Origin: Cloacibacillus porcorum
GTDB lineage: Bacteria > Synergistota > Synergistia > Synergistales > Synergistaceae
Length of the DNA stretch: 64,000 nucleotides
Direction: 5' to 3'
Assembly (NCBI RefSeq): GCF_001701045.1
Contig: NZ_CP016757.1
Location: 1,915,501-1,979,500 of the forward strand
In this document: piece after piece, positions 30,097 to 39,503 of the stretch
Layout of the letters: each line of letters opens with the position of its first letter
Position numbering within the stretch: position 1 is the stretch's first letter
Position numbers and translations under genes: made by a program
Notes under the pieces: model-generated
Seen by the model: the letters and a program-made list of their open reading frames with translations, nothing else
What the model was told of the DNA's origin: nothing
Databases searched by the model: none

Positions 30097-30774
30097 GTGG
30101 CGAAGATAAATTATTACGCAGAAAACCTGCATTCTGAGCGGCTGCGCCAGGTATACGAGACGGAGCTGCCGCGGGTCGCCGAATATCTGGAAAGGGAGAT
30201 AGACTTCGTGCGGAGCCATCTGAAAAAGAGTGACTGCGTCCTTGAAATTGCCGCCGGATATGGCCGGATCATGAGGGAGATCGCGCCCGGTGTCAAAAGT
30301 GTGACCGGCATCGACATTTCGGAGAAAAACGTCGCCTACGGAAAAAACTATCTCAAGGATGTAACGAACGCCGAGCTTCTGGTTATGGACGCGCACCGCC
30401 TTGATATGCAGGAGCGTTTCGATGCCATATTATGTCTGCAGAACGGGCTGTCCTCCGTAAAGGCTGACGATCCGGAGGCTTTCGTCATAAAGATGCTGAA
30501 ATCGCTGAAAAATGGCGGGACCGCCCTTTTCAGCACCTACCATGCGAAATTCTGGGAAGGCAGGCTGGCGTGGTTCAGGGAGCAGGCCGCCAAGGGGCTG
30601 CTCGGCGAACTGGATATGGAAAAAACGAAAGAGGGCGTCATCGTCTGCAGAGACGGCTTCCGCGCGACGACCCACCGGCGCGAAAGACTTGAAATGATCG
30701 GACGCGCAGCGGGATACGAGTGGCAAATATTTGAGGTGGACGATTCGAGCCTGTTTCTGGTGATCAAAAAATAA
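30097..30774 (+). CDS. Class I SAM-dependent methyltransferase
   Basis: 225 residues from a GTG start behind GGAGGTAAGGAG. Motif I is VLEIAAGYGRIMREI (about 48-62), followed by the acidic end of beta-2 in VTGIDIS and a post-I AILCLQNGLSS segment. The C-terminal beta hairpin (EWQIFEVDDSSLFLVIKK) completes the Rossmann-type fold. The substrate is not predictable. It is the second gene of the hutU-led plus-strand series, 131 bases after hutU. Confidence 0.8.
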   Translation: MAKINYYAENLHSERLRQVYETELPRVAEYLEREIDFVRSHLKKSDCVLEIAAGYGRIMREIAPGVKSVTGIDISEKNVAYGKNYLKDVTNAELLVMDAHRLDMQERFDAILCLQNGLSSVKADDPEAFVIKMLKSLKNGGTALFSTYHAKFWEGRLAWFREQAAKGLLGELDMEKTKEGVIVCRDGFRATTHRRERLEMIGRAAGYEWQIFEVDDSSLFLVIKK

Positions 30775-30810
30775 TATCCAAGTAATACATCGTGAAGGAG
30801 GGTCTTCGCC

Positions 30811-31104
30811 ATGTTCATGGTCATCACAAAATATGTCAAGGATATCGAAGAGGTGGACCGCTGGCTGCCGGCGCACTCCGCCTTTCTCGACAGGTATTAC
30901 GCGCGTAAGAAGGTCATCTTCTCCGGACGCCGAAATCCGCGCACCGGCGGCGCGATACTTTTCAGAGTAGATGAGAGAGCCGAGCTGGATGCCATACTCG
31001 CGGAGGACCCCTTCAGAATAAACGGCGTAACGGAATGCGAGGTCTGCGAGATCATCCCGACAAAATACGACGAGGCCTTCGCCATATTCGCCGAGAGGAC
31101 ATAG
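30811..31104 (+). CDS. YciI family protein
   Basis: 97 residues, ferredoxin-like alpha-beta fold of the YciI/YCII family. The family His-Asp pair is visible: HSAFLDRYY (His about residue 28) and the AEDPF motif (Asp about residue 67). Members bind small molecules or act as dehydrochlorinase/lyase-like enzymes; function here is unknown. The ribosome site GAAGGAGG precedes the ATG, 36 bases after the methyltransferase. Confidence 0.8.
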   Translation: MFMVITKYVKDIEEVDRWLPAHSAFLDRYYARKKVIFSGRRNPRTGGAILFRVDERAELDAILAEDPFRINGVTECEVCEIIPTKYDEAFAIFAERT

Positions 31105-31139
31105 GACAGTAACTTTTCCTTATAAAGGAGGCGCGAAAG

Positions 31140-31943
31140 ATGAACGGCGGAAAGCTATTCTCACTTGAGGGCAAAAACGCCTTTGTCACGGGCGGAGCGC
31201 GCGGCCTCGGCTTCGCGATGGCCTGCGGGCTCGCCGAGGCGGGCGCGGCGGTATTTTTTAACGCGAGGAGCGAAAAGTCCGTCGCCGAAGGCCTGACGGA
31301 CTACCGGCGCAGGGGCGTCGAAGCACGGGGATATCCGTGCGACGTCACCGATGAAGAGGCTGTCGCGGCGCTTTTCTCCAATCTTTGCGGCGAATACGGT
31401 GCGATAGATATTCTCGTCAATAACGCCGGAATAATCAACCGCACGCCGATGACGGAGATGAGCGCGGAGGAGTTCCGCCGGGTAGTCGATACAGACCTCA
31501 CAGGCCCCTTTATCGCCGCAAAGGCCGTGATCCCGCTAATGATCAAAAGGGGCGGCGGAAAGATAATCAATATCTGCGGCATCATGAGTGAAGTCGGCAG
31601 GGAGACCGCGGCGGCATATGCCTCCGCGAAGGGCGGCCTGAAGATGCTCACAAAAAATATTGCCGCGGAATATGGCGGCTGCAACATTCAGTGCAACGGC
31701 ATCGGCCCCGGCTACATGGCGACCGCGCTGAACGAGTCGCTGCGAGAAAAGATGCCGGACGGTACGATAAATCCCTTCGACCGCTTCATCCGCGCCCAAA
31801 CCCCCGCGGGACGCTGGGGCGACGCGGCGGAAGATCTGGCCGGACCGGTCGTCTTTCTGGCCTCCAAAGCCTCGGATTTTGTAAACGGTCAAATATTGTA
31901 TGTAGACGGCGGCTTTCTGTCATACCTAGGACGAAGCTGCTGA
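31140..31943 (+). CDS. Short-chain dehydrogenase (gluconate 5-dehydrogenase-like)
   Basis: 267 residues, classical SDR. Nucleotide motif TGGARGLG (about 17-24), NNAG (about 94-97) and the YASAK catalytic Tyr/Lys (about 160-164). A C-terminal VFLASKASDFVNGQILYVDGG is typical of sugar or polyol dehydrogenases such as gluconate 5-dehydrogenase or KduD. Substrate cannot be fixed. AAAGGAGGC precedes the ATG; the gene ends the four-gene hutU series. Confidence 0.85.
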   Translation: MNGGKLFSLEGKNAFVTGGARGLGFAMACGLAEAGAAVFFNARSEKSVAEGLTDYRRRGVEARGYPCDVTDEEAVAALFSNLCGEYGAIDILVNNAGIINRTPMTEMSAEEFRRVVDTDLTGPFIAAKAVIPLMIKRGGGKIINICGIMSEVGRETAAAYASAKGGLKMLTKNIAAEYGGCNIQCNGIGPGYMATALNESLREKMPDGTINPFDRFIRAQTPAGRWGDAAEDLAGPVVFLASKASDFVNGQILYVDGGFLSYLGRSC

Positions 31944-32119
31944 ATAACCGCTGGCATAAAGAACATGGTGTTAATTAGAACATGTTTCAGAAATTTTAGA
32001 ATCGTTATTTTTGATTTATAAAATTAAGTTAATTAGACATTTAATCAGTTTACATTTATAAATACGAGGCTTAAAATATATACATCACCTAATCCTTCAT
32101 ATGAGGGGATGTTTTGCAT
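31944..32119 (+). promoter_or_regulatory. Promoter region of the liv operon
   Basis: AT-rich 176-base gap with a promoter TTTACA (32049-32054), a 17-base spacer and TAAAAT (32072-32077), 42 bases before the livH ATG. A direct repeat, GTTAATTAGAACAT at 31970-31983 and GTTAATTAGACAT at 32028-32040, lies just upstream and may be a regulator site. Confidence 0.6.
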
Positions 32120-32983
32120 ATGGAATTGTTTATCGAACAGTTTCTGAACGGTTTGGGAGCCGGCGCCATGTACGCTCTCATAACTCTTGGCCTCGCTCTC
32201 ATTTACGGGGTCATGAAGATCCTCCACGTCGCGCATGCCTCCGTCTACACCGCCGGAGCCTACATGGGGCTCTATATCTTCCTGTCGACGGGCAGCGTGC
32301 TGATCGCGGTGATCGTGAGCATGGCTTTCTGTTCGGTCCTCGGAGTGCTCATAGAGCGTTATATCTATTACCCGCTGTTGAAATACCCGCCATATGTGCC
32401 TCTGATAAGCAGCATCGCGCTGCTCATCGCGATCGAGGAGTTCTGCCGCCTTGTCGCGGGACCCGAGGTTCGCACCTTTCCCGCCGCGCTGCCCTTCCCA
32501 TCCGCGGTGGTCTGCGGTGTGACCATCTCTTCCACGCTTATGGCCGTCTACTGTCTGACGGTGATAATTCTTATCGCGTTATGGCTGCTGATGACGAAGA
32601 CCGAGCTCGGACTTGCCATGAGGGCGGTCGCGCAGGATATGGAGACGGCGGCCTCGCTCGGCGTCAACACCCAGCGTACGGTGGCGCTGACCTTCGTCAT
32701 CGGTTCGGCGATCGCGGCGATCGCCGGTATCCTGATGGGCATCTATTACAATCAGGTCTATCCGATGATGGGCGAGGTCCCCGCCTACAAGACGCTGGCG
32801 CTGATCGTCGTGGGGGGCATGGGCTCGGTTCCCGGAGCGGTGCTCGCCTCGCTGCTGCTCGGCCTTGGCGAGACCTTCCTCATCGGCTACGCGAATATTC
32901 CTCTGCCGCGCGACGCGCTGGCATTCATCGCAATGATAGTCATCCTCATGTGGAAGCCCACCGGGCTCCTCGGAAAACGGTAG
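32120..32983 (+). CDS. livH: Branched-chain-type amino acid ABC permease LivH
   Basis: 287 residues, about eight membrane helices. N-terminal FLNGLGAGAMYALITLGLAL and IYGVMKILHVAHAS are typical LivH. The EAA-like cytoplasmic loop is TELGLAMRAVAQDMETAASLGVN, which contacts the ATPases. ATG at 32120 behind AGGGG is chosen over an in-frame TTG two codons earlier. It is the first gene of a compact five-gene importer. Substrate range of Liv-type systems includes Leu/Ile/Val, other amino acids, urea and aromatic acids, so specificity stays open. Confidence 0.92.
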   Translation: MELFIEQFLNGLGAGAMYALITLGLALIYGVMKILHVAHASVYTAGAYMGLYIFLSTGSVLIAVIVSMAFCSVLGVLIERYIYYPLLKYPPYVPLISSIALLIAIEEFCRLVAGPEVRTFPAALPFPSAVVCGVTISSTLMAVYCLTVIILIALWLLMTKTELGLAMRAVAQDMETAASLGVNTQRTVALTFVIGSAIAAIAGILMGIYYNQVYPMMGEVPAYKTLALIVVGGMGSVPGAVLASLLLGLGETFLIGYANIPLPRDALAFIAMIVILMWKPTGLLGKR

Positions 32984-32993
32984 GTGCGGCATC

Positions 32994-33896
32994 ATGGACA
33001 GCTATATACTGAACGTAGCGACACAGATAATAATACAGGCGATAGCGGCCTACGGCCTTAACGTCATTGTCGGCAACGCCGGACAGATATCTCTCGGCCA
33101 CGCCGCCTTCGTTGGCATCGGTGCCTATTCCGCGGCGATGCTGACCACCGCTGCCGGATTCACCTTCTGGCAGTCGCTGCCGATCTCGGTGATCATCGTC
33201 GCGGCCGTCGGCCTGCTCTGCGGCCTGCCAAGCCTGCGCGTCAGGGAGGACTTCCTCGCCATCACAACGATCGGCATCAACTTTATCGTGGTGGCGATAT
33301 TCCAGTACACCCCCGCGCTGGGCGGCGCTCTTGGCATCGGCGGCATTCCCCGCGCAAGGTTCTTCGGCACCGTGCTCAAAGCTCCGGGGTATTTCGCGCT
33401 CTGCCTCGCCTTCCTTGTGCTGGCGATGGCCGTCTGCCGGTTCTTTACCTGTTCGTGGAGCGGGCTCTCCTGTTTCGCGGTGCGCGAGGAGGAGACGGCG
33501 GCCTCCAGCATGGGAGTCTCTCCCGTACGCGCCAAGCTGACGGCTTTCGTCCTCGGCACGGCGCTCGCTGGGCTCTCCGGCGTGCTCTACGCGCACTATA
33601 TGCGTTTCATCAGCGCGGACTCCTTCACCTTCCCATTTTCCGTGACGCTGCTTTCGATCGTCGTCGCCGGCGGGCTCGGCACCTTCTGGGGGCCGCTGGT
33701 GGGAGCCGTCATTTTGGGAATCCTGCCGGAGGTTTTCAGACCTCTCGTCAATTACAGGATGTTCCTCTACGCCATGCTGCTCCTGCTGATGATACGCTTC
33801 ATGCCGGGCGGCATCCTCGGCGGTTCTACGATGATGTCCCTGAAAAATCTGACGGCCGGCAGGAAAGGCCCGAAGGGGGGCGCCAAAGTTGAGTGA
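32994..33896 (+). CDS. livM: Branched-chain-type amino acid ABC permease LivM
   Basis: 300 residues, polytopic. N-terminal GLNVIVGNAGQISLGHAAFVGIGAYS is the LivM hallmark, followed by the coupling loop AVREEETAASSMGVSPVRAKL. C-terminal GTFWGPLVGAVILGILPEV is also conserved. It pairs with LivH to form the heterodimeric channel. Ten bases after livH; the stop overlaps the livG start. Confidence 0.92.
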   Translation: MDSYILNVATQIIIQAIAAYGLNVIVGNAGQISLGHAAFVGIGAYSAAMLTTAAGFTFWQSLPISVIIVAAVGLLCGLPSLRVREDFLAITTIGINFIVVAIFQYTPALGGALGIGGIPRARFFGTVLKAPGYFALCLAFLVLAMAVCRFFTCSWSGLSCFAVREEETAASSMGVSPVRAKLTAFVLGTALAGLSGVLYAHYMRFISADSFTFPFSVTLLSIVVAGGLGTFWGPLVGAVILGILPEVFRPLVNYRMFLYAMLLLLMIRFMPGGILGGSTMMSLKNLTAGRKGPKGGAKVE

Positions 33897-34665
33897 GGTC
33901 ATTCTTGAGGTCAAAAATCTGTCGATAAATTTCGGCGGCCTTAAAGCGGTCGATGATGTGAGCTTTGAAATAAAACGCGGCGAAATACTGGGCCTTTTAG
34001 GGCCCAACGGAGCCGGAAAAACAACCTGCTTCAATATGATATCCGGGGTCTATAAACCTACAGGCGGCGAGATACTTCTCAACGGCATGAGGACAAACGG
34101 ATTTCCGCCGTACAAGATGGCGATGCTCGGCGTCGGACGGACCTTCCAGGTGGTGAAGCCCTTCAGCGAGCTCTCCGTCCTGGATAATGTGATCGTCGCT
34201 CTGGGAATGATGAAATACGGCAGCTTCCGCCTCTCGTGGAGATTCTGGAACACCGCGGAGAGCCGCCTGCGTGCGATGGAGATATTACGGCGGGTCGGAC
34301 TGGCGGACAAGGCTGAGCTCAAGGCCGCGCTGCTGCCCCTTGGCAACCTGCGTAAGCTGGAGATCGCCAGAGCCCTCGCCCTCGAGCCGAAGCTGCTGCT
34401 TCTCGACGAATGTTTCTCCGGCCTGCGCTACGAGGAGATAAAGGCCACGGAGGAGCTGATAATGAGAATCCGTGAGGACGGCGTCTCTGTGCTGTTCATC
34501 GAGCACAACATGCGCGTGGCGATGGGCCTCTCCGACCGGATAGTGGTGCTCGACCACGGGCGCAAACTTGCGGAGGGACTGCCTGCCGAGATAAGCGCCA
34601 ACCCGGCCGTTATCGAGGCATATCTTGGAAAGGGGGACTGCGCCGATGTTGCTGAGCGTCAGTGA
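33889..34665 (+). CDS. livG: Liv-type ABC transporter ATPase LivG
   Basis: 258 residues from a TTG start overlapping livM by 8 bases. Walker A is GPNGAGKTT (about 39-47) and Walker B is [11 protein letters not shown] (about 165-175), with an H-loop IEHN. The signature region is [15 protein letters not shown], atypical because the usual LSxGQ is replaced by LPLGN; LivG proteins often have YG.QRRLE here. The C-terminal LivG extension ([21 protein letters not shown]) is present. Confidence 0.92.
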   Translation: MSEVILEVKNLSINFGGLKAVDDVSFEIKRGEILGLLGPNGAGKTTCFNMISGVYKPTGGEILLNGMRTNGFPPYKMAMLGVGRTFQVVKPFSELSVLDNVIVALGMMKYGSFRLSWRFWNTAESRLRAMEILRRVGLADKAELKAALLPLGNLRKLEIARALALEPKLLLLDECFSGLRYEEIKATEELIMRIREDGVSVLFIEHNMRVAMGLSDRIVVLDHGRKLAEGLPAEISANPAVIEAYLGKGDCADVAERQ

Positions 34666-35350
34666 CCTGCGCGTCGCCTACGGCGATATTGAGGCGGTAC
34701 ACGGGATAAGTTTCGAGGTCGCGCAGGGCGAGCTTGTTTCGATAATCGGCGCGAACGGCGCCGGCAAGACGACGACGCTGCGCGCGCTGATGGGGCTCCA
34801 GCCGCTGCGTTCCGGCAAAATAATCTTTGAGGGCAGGGACATCACCAGCCTGCCGGCGCACAAAAGATCGGCGCTCGGGATAAAGATCGTCCCCGAAAGG
34901 GCGCGCTGTTTCCCGCAGCTATCCGTCTACGAGAACCTCAAGATGGGTGTCTACGGGATGCAGTCAAAGCTCGCGGGAAAACTTGCGATGATCTATGAAC
35001 TATTTCCCATACTAAAGGAACGTGGCACGCAGCTCGCGAACACCCTTTCGGGCGGAGAGCAGCAGCAGCTTGCGATCGCCCGCGCCCTCGTATCCGACCC
35101 GAAGCTGCTGCTTGTGGACGAGGTCTCCATGGGGCTGATGCCCAAGCTGACGGAACAGGTATTCGAGGTGCTGCGCTCGCTGAACAGAGACAAAAATATA
35201 ACGATACTGCTCGTGGAACAGAACGCCCTCGCCTCCCTGCGCATCTCCGGCAGGGGATATGTGCTGGAGACGGGACAGATAAACATATCGGGTTCAAGCG
35301 CCGAACTCCTCGCCGACAGGCGGGTGAGAGAGGCGTATCTAGGCGCATAA
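34646..35350 (+). CDS. livF: Liv-type ABC transporter ATPase LivF
   Basis: 234 residues from the ATG at 34646 (AAAGGGGG upstream); the open frame starts at a TTG 21 bases earlier. Walker A is GANGAGKTT (about 37-45), signature [15 protein letters not shown], Walker [13 protein letters not shown]-loop VEQN. LivF is the shorter partner of LivG. It overlaps livG by 20 bases, typical of coupled translation. Confidence 0.92.
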   Translation: MLLSVSDLRVAYGDIEAVHGISFEVAQGELVSIIGANGAGKTTTLRALMGLQPLRSGKIIFEGRDITSLPAHKRSALGIKIVPERARCFPQLSVYENLKMGVYGMQSKLAGKLAMIYELFPILKERGTQLANTLSGGEQQQLAIARALVSDPKLLLVDEVSMGLMPKLTEQVFEVLRSLNRDKNITILLVEQNALASLRISGRGYVLETGQINISGSSAELLADRRVREAYLGA

Positions 35351-35371
35351 AAAACAGGAGGTAGTGATATC

Positions 35372-36529
35372 ATGAGAAAAAGTTTCAGCGTTTTAATTGC
35401 GGCGCTCGCTCTTGCGCTCATCGCCTTCACCGGCGGCGCGATGGCGGCGGATACGATCAAGGTCGGCATGCTCGCCCCTCTCACCGGTTTTGCTGCGGCT
35501 GACGGATTCAGCGTCTACGAGTCCGTGAAGATCGCCGTTGACAAAGTAAACAAAGAGGGCGGACTGCTCGGCAAGAAGGTCGAACTTGTCTGCTACGACG
35601 ACGCGGCCGACCCGAAGCAGTCCGTGCCGCTGGCGAACAAGCTCATCGGCCAGGACGGAGTCGTCGCCTTTGTCGCAGGCTCGTACAGCCTTCCGACAAG
35701 AGCTGTCTCCACAATATTCAACGACGAAGAGATCCCGCTCGTCTCGGCCTACGCCCTGCACCCCGATATCACAAAGGGCGACTACACCTTCCGCAACGGA
35801 TTCCTCGGTACGGTAGAGGGCAAGGGCGCGGCATACACGGCGGTCAAACTCCTTAAGGCAAAAAAGATCGCCCTCATCGTCAGCGACAACGACTTCGGCA
35901 CGACCCTTGCCCAGGGATTCGACGAATATCTCGCGAAGCACCCGGAGGCAAAGATAGTGTCACAGCAGAAGTACCCGATGAGCGAGAAGGATTTCAAACC
36001 CTATCTTTCCAAGATGAAGGCGGCCAATCCCGACGTGGTATTCTTCAGCGGCTACTACTTTCAGGTGGGCCCGGCGATGAAACAGGCGCAGGAGATGGGC
36101 ATTAAAGTACAGTTCATCGGAGAAGAGGGCGCCGACTCCCCGAAGACCACGGAGATAGCCGGCAAGGCGGCCGAGGGACTCATCATCGTGACCAACCTCA
36201 ACCGCGACGACAAACGCAAAGAGGTGCAGGAGTTCCTTGCCACGTACCGCAAGCTCCATAAGATTGAGCCCGACATGGTCGGAGCCTCGGCGTACGACGC
36301 CTTCATGCTGCTTGCGAACGCCATCAAGCAGGCCAAAACGACCGATGGTCCCGCTGTAGCCAAAGCTCTCGCGGCGACGAAAAACTACGACGGCCTCACC
36401 GGACTGATCAGCGGCTTTACCCCCGAGGGCGAAGTCGTCAAGCCGGTGCAGATACAGATAGTGAAGGACGGAAAGTTCCACTATTACGGAGTGGTAACCG
36501 ATAAGGACATCGTAACGCCCAGCAAGTAG
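35372..36529 (+). CDS. livK: Liv-type periplasmic substrate-binding protein
   Basis: 385 residues. Sec signal peptide (about 1-25, ending GGAMA-ADT) without a lipobox Cys, so it is a soluble periplasmic protein, consistent with a diderm cell. The mature protein is a type I periplasmic binding fold: IKVGMLAPLTGFAAADG, the DDAADPKQSVPLANKLI strand-helix and the hinge GASAYDAFMLLANAIKQA. Amino-acid-like ligand expected. ATG behind AGGAGG, 21 bases after livF. Confidence 0.9.
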   Translation: MRKSFSVLIAALALALIAFTGGAMAADTIKVGMLAPLTGFAAADGFSVYESVKIAVDKVNKEGGLLGKKVELVCYDDAADPKQSVPLANKLIGQDGVVAFVAGSYSLPTRAVSTIFNDEEIPLVSAYALHPDITKGDYTFRNGFLGTVEGKGAAYTAVKLLKAKKIALIVSDNDFGTTLAQGFDEYLAKHPEAKIVSQQKYPMSEKDFKPYLSKMKAANPDVVFFSGYYFQVGPAMKQAQEMGIKVQFIGEEGADSPKTTEIAGKAAEGLIIVTNLNRDDKRKEVQEFLATYRKLHKIEPDMVGASAYDAFMLLANAIKQAKTTDGPAVAKALAATKNYDGLTGLISGFTPEGEVVKPVQIQIVKDGKFHYYGVVTDKDIVTPSK

Positions 36530-36548
36530 AAAAAACCGTAAAGAAACT

Positions 36549-36596
36549 GCCCTTTTTGCCAACTGCAATTACTTTGGCAGCAGGCAAAATCAGGGC
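36549..36596 (+). other. Compound hairpin after the liv operon
   Basis: GCCCT/AGGGC and TTTTGCC/GGCAAAA stems enclose an inner TGCC/GGCA pairing. No U tract follows. It probably protects or attenuates the liv transcript. Confidence 0.5.
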
Positions 36597-36620
36597 GGCC
36601 ATTCACAAAATGCAAAGCAG

Positions 36621-36664
36621 AACGGGGATATCATCTGAAACGGTGATATCTCCGTTCATTTTAT
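36621..36664 (+). terminator. Terminator of the liv operon
   Basis: GATATCA and TGATATC stem extended by AACGG/CCGTT (one-base bulge), then CATTTTAT. It is 92 bases after the livK stop. Confidence 0.65.
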
Positions 36665-36689
36665 GAAAGAAGAGCCGGGCTTCGTATAT

Positions 36690-36876
36690 AATGGCGGCAA
36701 TATGCTCTTAGGTGGACGAAGCTCAATATCACAGGCGGAGGCCGTCAAAGACGGATAAATCTTGTGAAATATGCCTTATCCGTGAAGGCCGCCGCATAAC
36801 AGAAAACGCGGAGCGTTTTCCTGCCAGACGGCCGGCGTCGTTTCCTGATGCGTATGGATTGCGAGGTGCAAGCGAG
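36690..36876 (+). promoter_or_regulatory. Structured leader of the MFS gene
   Basis: Long self-complementary stretch: ACGGATAA pairs with TTATCCGT inside outer GGCC/GGCC arms (36738-36793 or so). It is followed by a perfect AAAACGC-GGA-GCGTTTT hairpin (36802-36818) about 60 bases before the ATG. It could be an attenuator or unknown riboregulator. I do not recognise a known riboswitch class. Confidence 0.45.
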
Positions 36877-38109
36877 ATGGACTTAAAGAATAATGAGATA
36901 ACGGCTAATAACAACAGATGGAAAAAGGAGATATTCCTCTTTCTCATCAGCCAGAACCTCTCCATGTTCGGCTCCTCCGTGGTCGGCTTCAGCATCATCT
37001 GGTATATAACGCTCAAGACCTCCTCCGGCAGCTGGATAACGATATCGACGATCGCGGCGCTGACGCCGCAGATATTTATCTCGCTGTGGGCAGGCGTTGT
37101 CGCCGACAGATACAGCCGAAAGATGATCATCATGCTTTCGGACGGATTCACGGCGCTCGCGACCCTCGCAGCCTTCGCCGCCTTTCACGCCGGTTTCGAG
37201 AGCCTGACGCTGCTTATCGCGGTCTCATTTTTCCGCTCTATCGGCGGCGGCTTTCAGTCGCCCGCGGTCAACGCCCTCTACCCACAAATAGTCCCGGCGG
37301 ATCAGCTGGTGAGAATAAACGGCATCAACCAGACGCTGAACAACATACTGCTGCTGATCTCCCCCGCCGTTGGAGGCTTCATTCTCGGTACGATGGGAAT
37401 AAAATGGACCTTTCTCATAGACGTTAGCACCGCCCTCCTGGCGATCGTCATTATGGCGGCGATCAGGGTAAAGGCGCAGCCACGGAAAACAGCTCCTAAT
37501 GGAAGCATCATCGCTGAACTGAAGAGCGGCGTCCGCTACACGCTGGACAACCCGCTTTTGAAGACCATCACGATCTGCTACGCCGTCAGCTTCATCCTCA
37601 TCACACCAGCTGCCTTTCTCTCGCCGCTTATGGTGGCGAGGAACTTTGGCGGCGAAGTCTGGCGGCTCACCGCTAATGAAATTTTCTGGACCGCCGGTTC
37701 TCTGCTCGGCGGCGCCTATATCGCCTGGAGGGGCGATTTCCACGACAAGGTGGCTGTGATCGCCGTTTCGCTCGCGGGCTTTGGCATAATTTTCACATTG
37801 ATGGGGCTCACAAAAATATTCTGGGTATTCCTGGCCCTCGACTGCGTCGCGGGGATATTTCTTCCCTTTATGATCACGGCGCAGACGGTGCTGATACAGA
37901 CAAACACCGACGAAAGCTACATGGGCCGCGTCTTTTCCCTCCTGCAGTTCGTATCTCAGGGCGTCATGCCGCTGGCAATCCTCTGTTTCGGACCGCTGGG
38001 CGATCTGGTTGATATCCGGTATATCATCATTGTCTGCGGTCTGCTGGAGGCGCTATGGGGAATCTGGTTCAAGCGGGCCGCCGGACGGGCCCAAAAGCTT
38101 GCCTCCTGA
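36877..38109 (+). CDS. MFS transporter, Enterobactin-exporter/macrolide-efflux type
   Basis: 410 residues from the ATG at 36877 (GAGGTG upstream). The frame is open from 36712, but the extra 55 residues are polar and unlike the family. About 12 membrane segments; motif A-like GVVADRYSRKMIIMLSD (about 62-78) between TM2 and TM3, and GGGFQSPAVNALYPQIVP is typical of the MFS_3/MefA-like exporters. It probably exports a drug or siderophore-like compound; substrate is unknown. Terminator-sharing convergent neighbour on the minus strand. Confidence 0.85.
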   Translation: MDLKNNEITANNNRWKKEIFLFLISQNLSMFGSSVVGFSIIWYITLKTSSGSWITISTIAALTPQIFISLWAGVVADRYSRKMIIMLSDGFTALATLAAFAAFHAGFESLTLLIAVSFFRSIGGGFQSPAVNALYPQIVPADQLVRINGINQTLNNILLLISPAVGGFILGTMGIKWTFLIDVSTALLAIVIMAAIRVKAQPRKTAPNGSIIAELKSGVRYTLDNPLLKTITICYAVSFILITPAAFLSPLMVARNFGGEVWRLTANEIFWTAGSLLGGAYIAWRGDFHDKVAVIAVSLAGFGIIFTLMGLTKIFWVFLALDCVAGIFLPFMITAQTVLIQTNTDESYMGRVFSLLQFVSQGVMPLAILCFGPLGDLVDIRYIIIVCGLLEALWGIWFKRAAGRAQKLAS

Positions 38110-38123
38110 AGAGGCCAATATGC

Positions 38124-38168
38124 AAAAGGGCCGCAACGGATGACTGAATATCCGCTTCGACCCTTTTT
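38124..38168. terminator. Bidirectional terminator between the MFS and antiporter genes
   Basis: AAAGGG and CCCTTT plus CGGAT/ATCCG form an imperfect stem flanked by A and T runs, between two convergent stops. Confidence 0.75.
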
Positions 38169-38192
38169 GATTCTGTTATATAAACTGCTCTT

Positions 38193-39503
38193 TTAGTATA
38201 TGACGAGCGCGCCGATCATCGCGGCGATGAATATCGGAATATTATAGTGCAGGAAGGTCGGCACGCAGGTGTCCCATATATGGTTGTGCTGACCGTCGGC
38301 GTTCAGTCCCGAGGTGGGGCCAAGGGTCGAATCGGAGGCGGGAGAGCCGGCATCCCCCAGCGCCGCGGCGGCCGCGATGAGACAGGCTGTAGCGCCAACG
38401 GAGAAGCCGAGCTGTGCCGCGAGCGGGCAGTATATCGCGGCAATGACGGGGATCGTCCCGAAAGATGTCCCGATGCCGAGCGTAACGAGAAGGCCTACCG
38501 CCAGCATGAGAAACGCCCCCCAGAAGCGGCTGCCGCCGACAATACCGACGACGCTTGATACGAGCTCGTCAACTGCTTTCGTTTCGCGCAGAACATTTCC
38601 ATAGCCTGCTGCAATGAGCATAATAAAGGCGATGAGCCCCATTATCTCCAGCCCGCCCATAAAGGTGCTGTCGATATCCTTCCATGGAATCGTGCGGGTA
38701 AGGATCATGACGATGATGGCGGCTAAAGCGCCGAGCGGCAGTGACCCTGTCATGAGCTGCGCCGCGAAGGCCACGACGATGGCGACAAAGGCGAGTACGT
38801 GTGTCCGCGTGAATTTCTCTTCCGGCATATCCATATTGGCGCCGATGATTGGCTTATTCTCATAGACGCGCGGCTTGCTGTACGAGATGTGGAGCGCGAT
38901 AAGAAGGCCGGCGACCATACCTAATCCTATTATCCATGTATAGTGAAAGACGCCTGTCTTCGCAATCTCCATCCCATTGCGCCCCATCTCACTGGAAACT
39001 ATTCCGTGGAAGATGAGCCCAAAACCGACGGGAAGCGCGATATAGGGAGCCTTAAGGCCGAAGGTGAGCGCACAGGCCGCCGCGCGGCGATCTATTTTAA
39101 GCTCGTTGAAGAGCAGAAGAAGCGGCGGTATCAAAATCGGGATAAACGCGATGTGGACGGGGACCAGATTCTGCGACATACAGGCGATGACGACCAGAAT
39201 ATAGAGAAGGATATATTTTCGTCCCTTAACAACCTTCGCTATCTTCTTGCAGGCGATAGAGGCGATACCGGTCTGGCCGATCGCAACGGCGAAGGTCCCG
39301 AGCAGGAAATAGGCGAGCGCGGTCTCGGCGTTGCCGCCCATGCCGCCGATAAGCGTCCCCATCGTATCGGAAATGCTCATGCCGGCGCTTACTCCCGCAA
39401 CAAGAGCCGCGATAAGAAGGGCAAGTACAATGTTAAGGTTAAATAGACATAGCGCGATCATCACAACAACTGAAATAACAACTGGATTCGTTAAAATCAT
39501 CAT
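38193..39503 (-). CDS. Na+/H+ antiporter-family permease (YuiF-like)
   Basis: 436 residues, about 11 membrane segments. It resembles the short Na+/H+ antiporter-like group that includes B. subtilis YuiF, by length, the MGGNAETALAYFLLG segment, LVPVHIAFIPILIPPLL and the conserved C-terminal GDAGSPASDSTLGPTSGLNADGQHNH region (quoted in pieces: GDAGSPASDSTLG, NADGQHNH). Such proteins may move amino acids with Na+ or H+. ATG behind GGGAGG. It stands alone, with a long AT-rich region upstream. Confidence 0.8.
   Translation of the reverse strand: MMILTNPVVISVVVMIALCLFNLNIVLALLIAALVAGVSAGMSISDTMGTLIGGMGGNAETALAYFLLGTFAVAIGQTGIASIACKKIAKVVKGRKYILLYILVVIACMSQNLVPVHIAFIPILIPPLLLLFNELKIDRRAAACALTFGLKAPYIALPVGFGLIFHGIVSSEMGRNGMEIAKTGVFHYTWIIGLGMVAGLLIALHISYSKPRVYENKPIIGANMDMPEEKFTRTHVLAFVAIVVAFAAQLMTGSLPLGALAAIIVMILTRTIPWKDIDSTFMGGLEIMGLIAFIMLIAAGYGNVLRETKAVDELVSSVVGIVGGSRFWGAFLMLAVGLLVTLGIGTSFGTIPVIAAIYCPLAAQLGFSVGATACLIAAAAALGDAGSPASDSTLGPTSGLNADGQHNHIWDTCVPTFLHYNIPIFIAAMIGALVIY

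Noticed and set aside
36690-36876. Known riboswitch such as fluoride, guanidine, SAM or TPP type
   Set aside because: I could not match the conserved core of any of these classes, so it is kept only as a structured leader.
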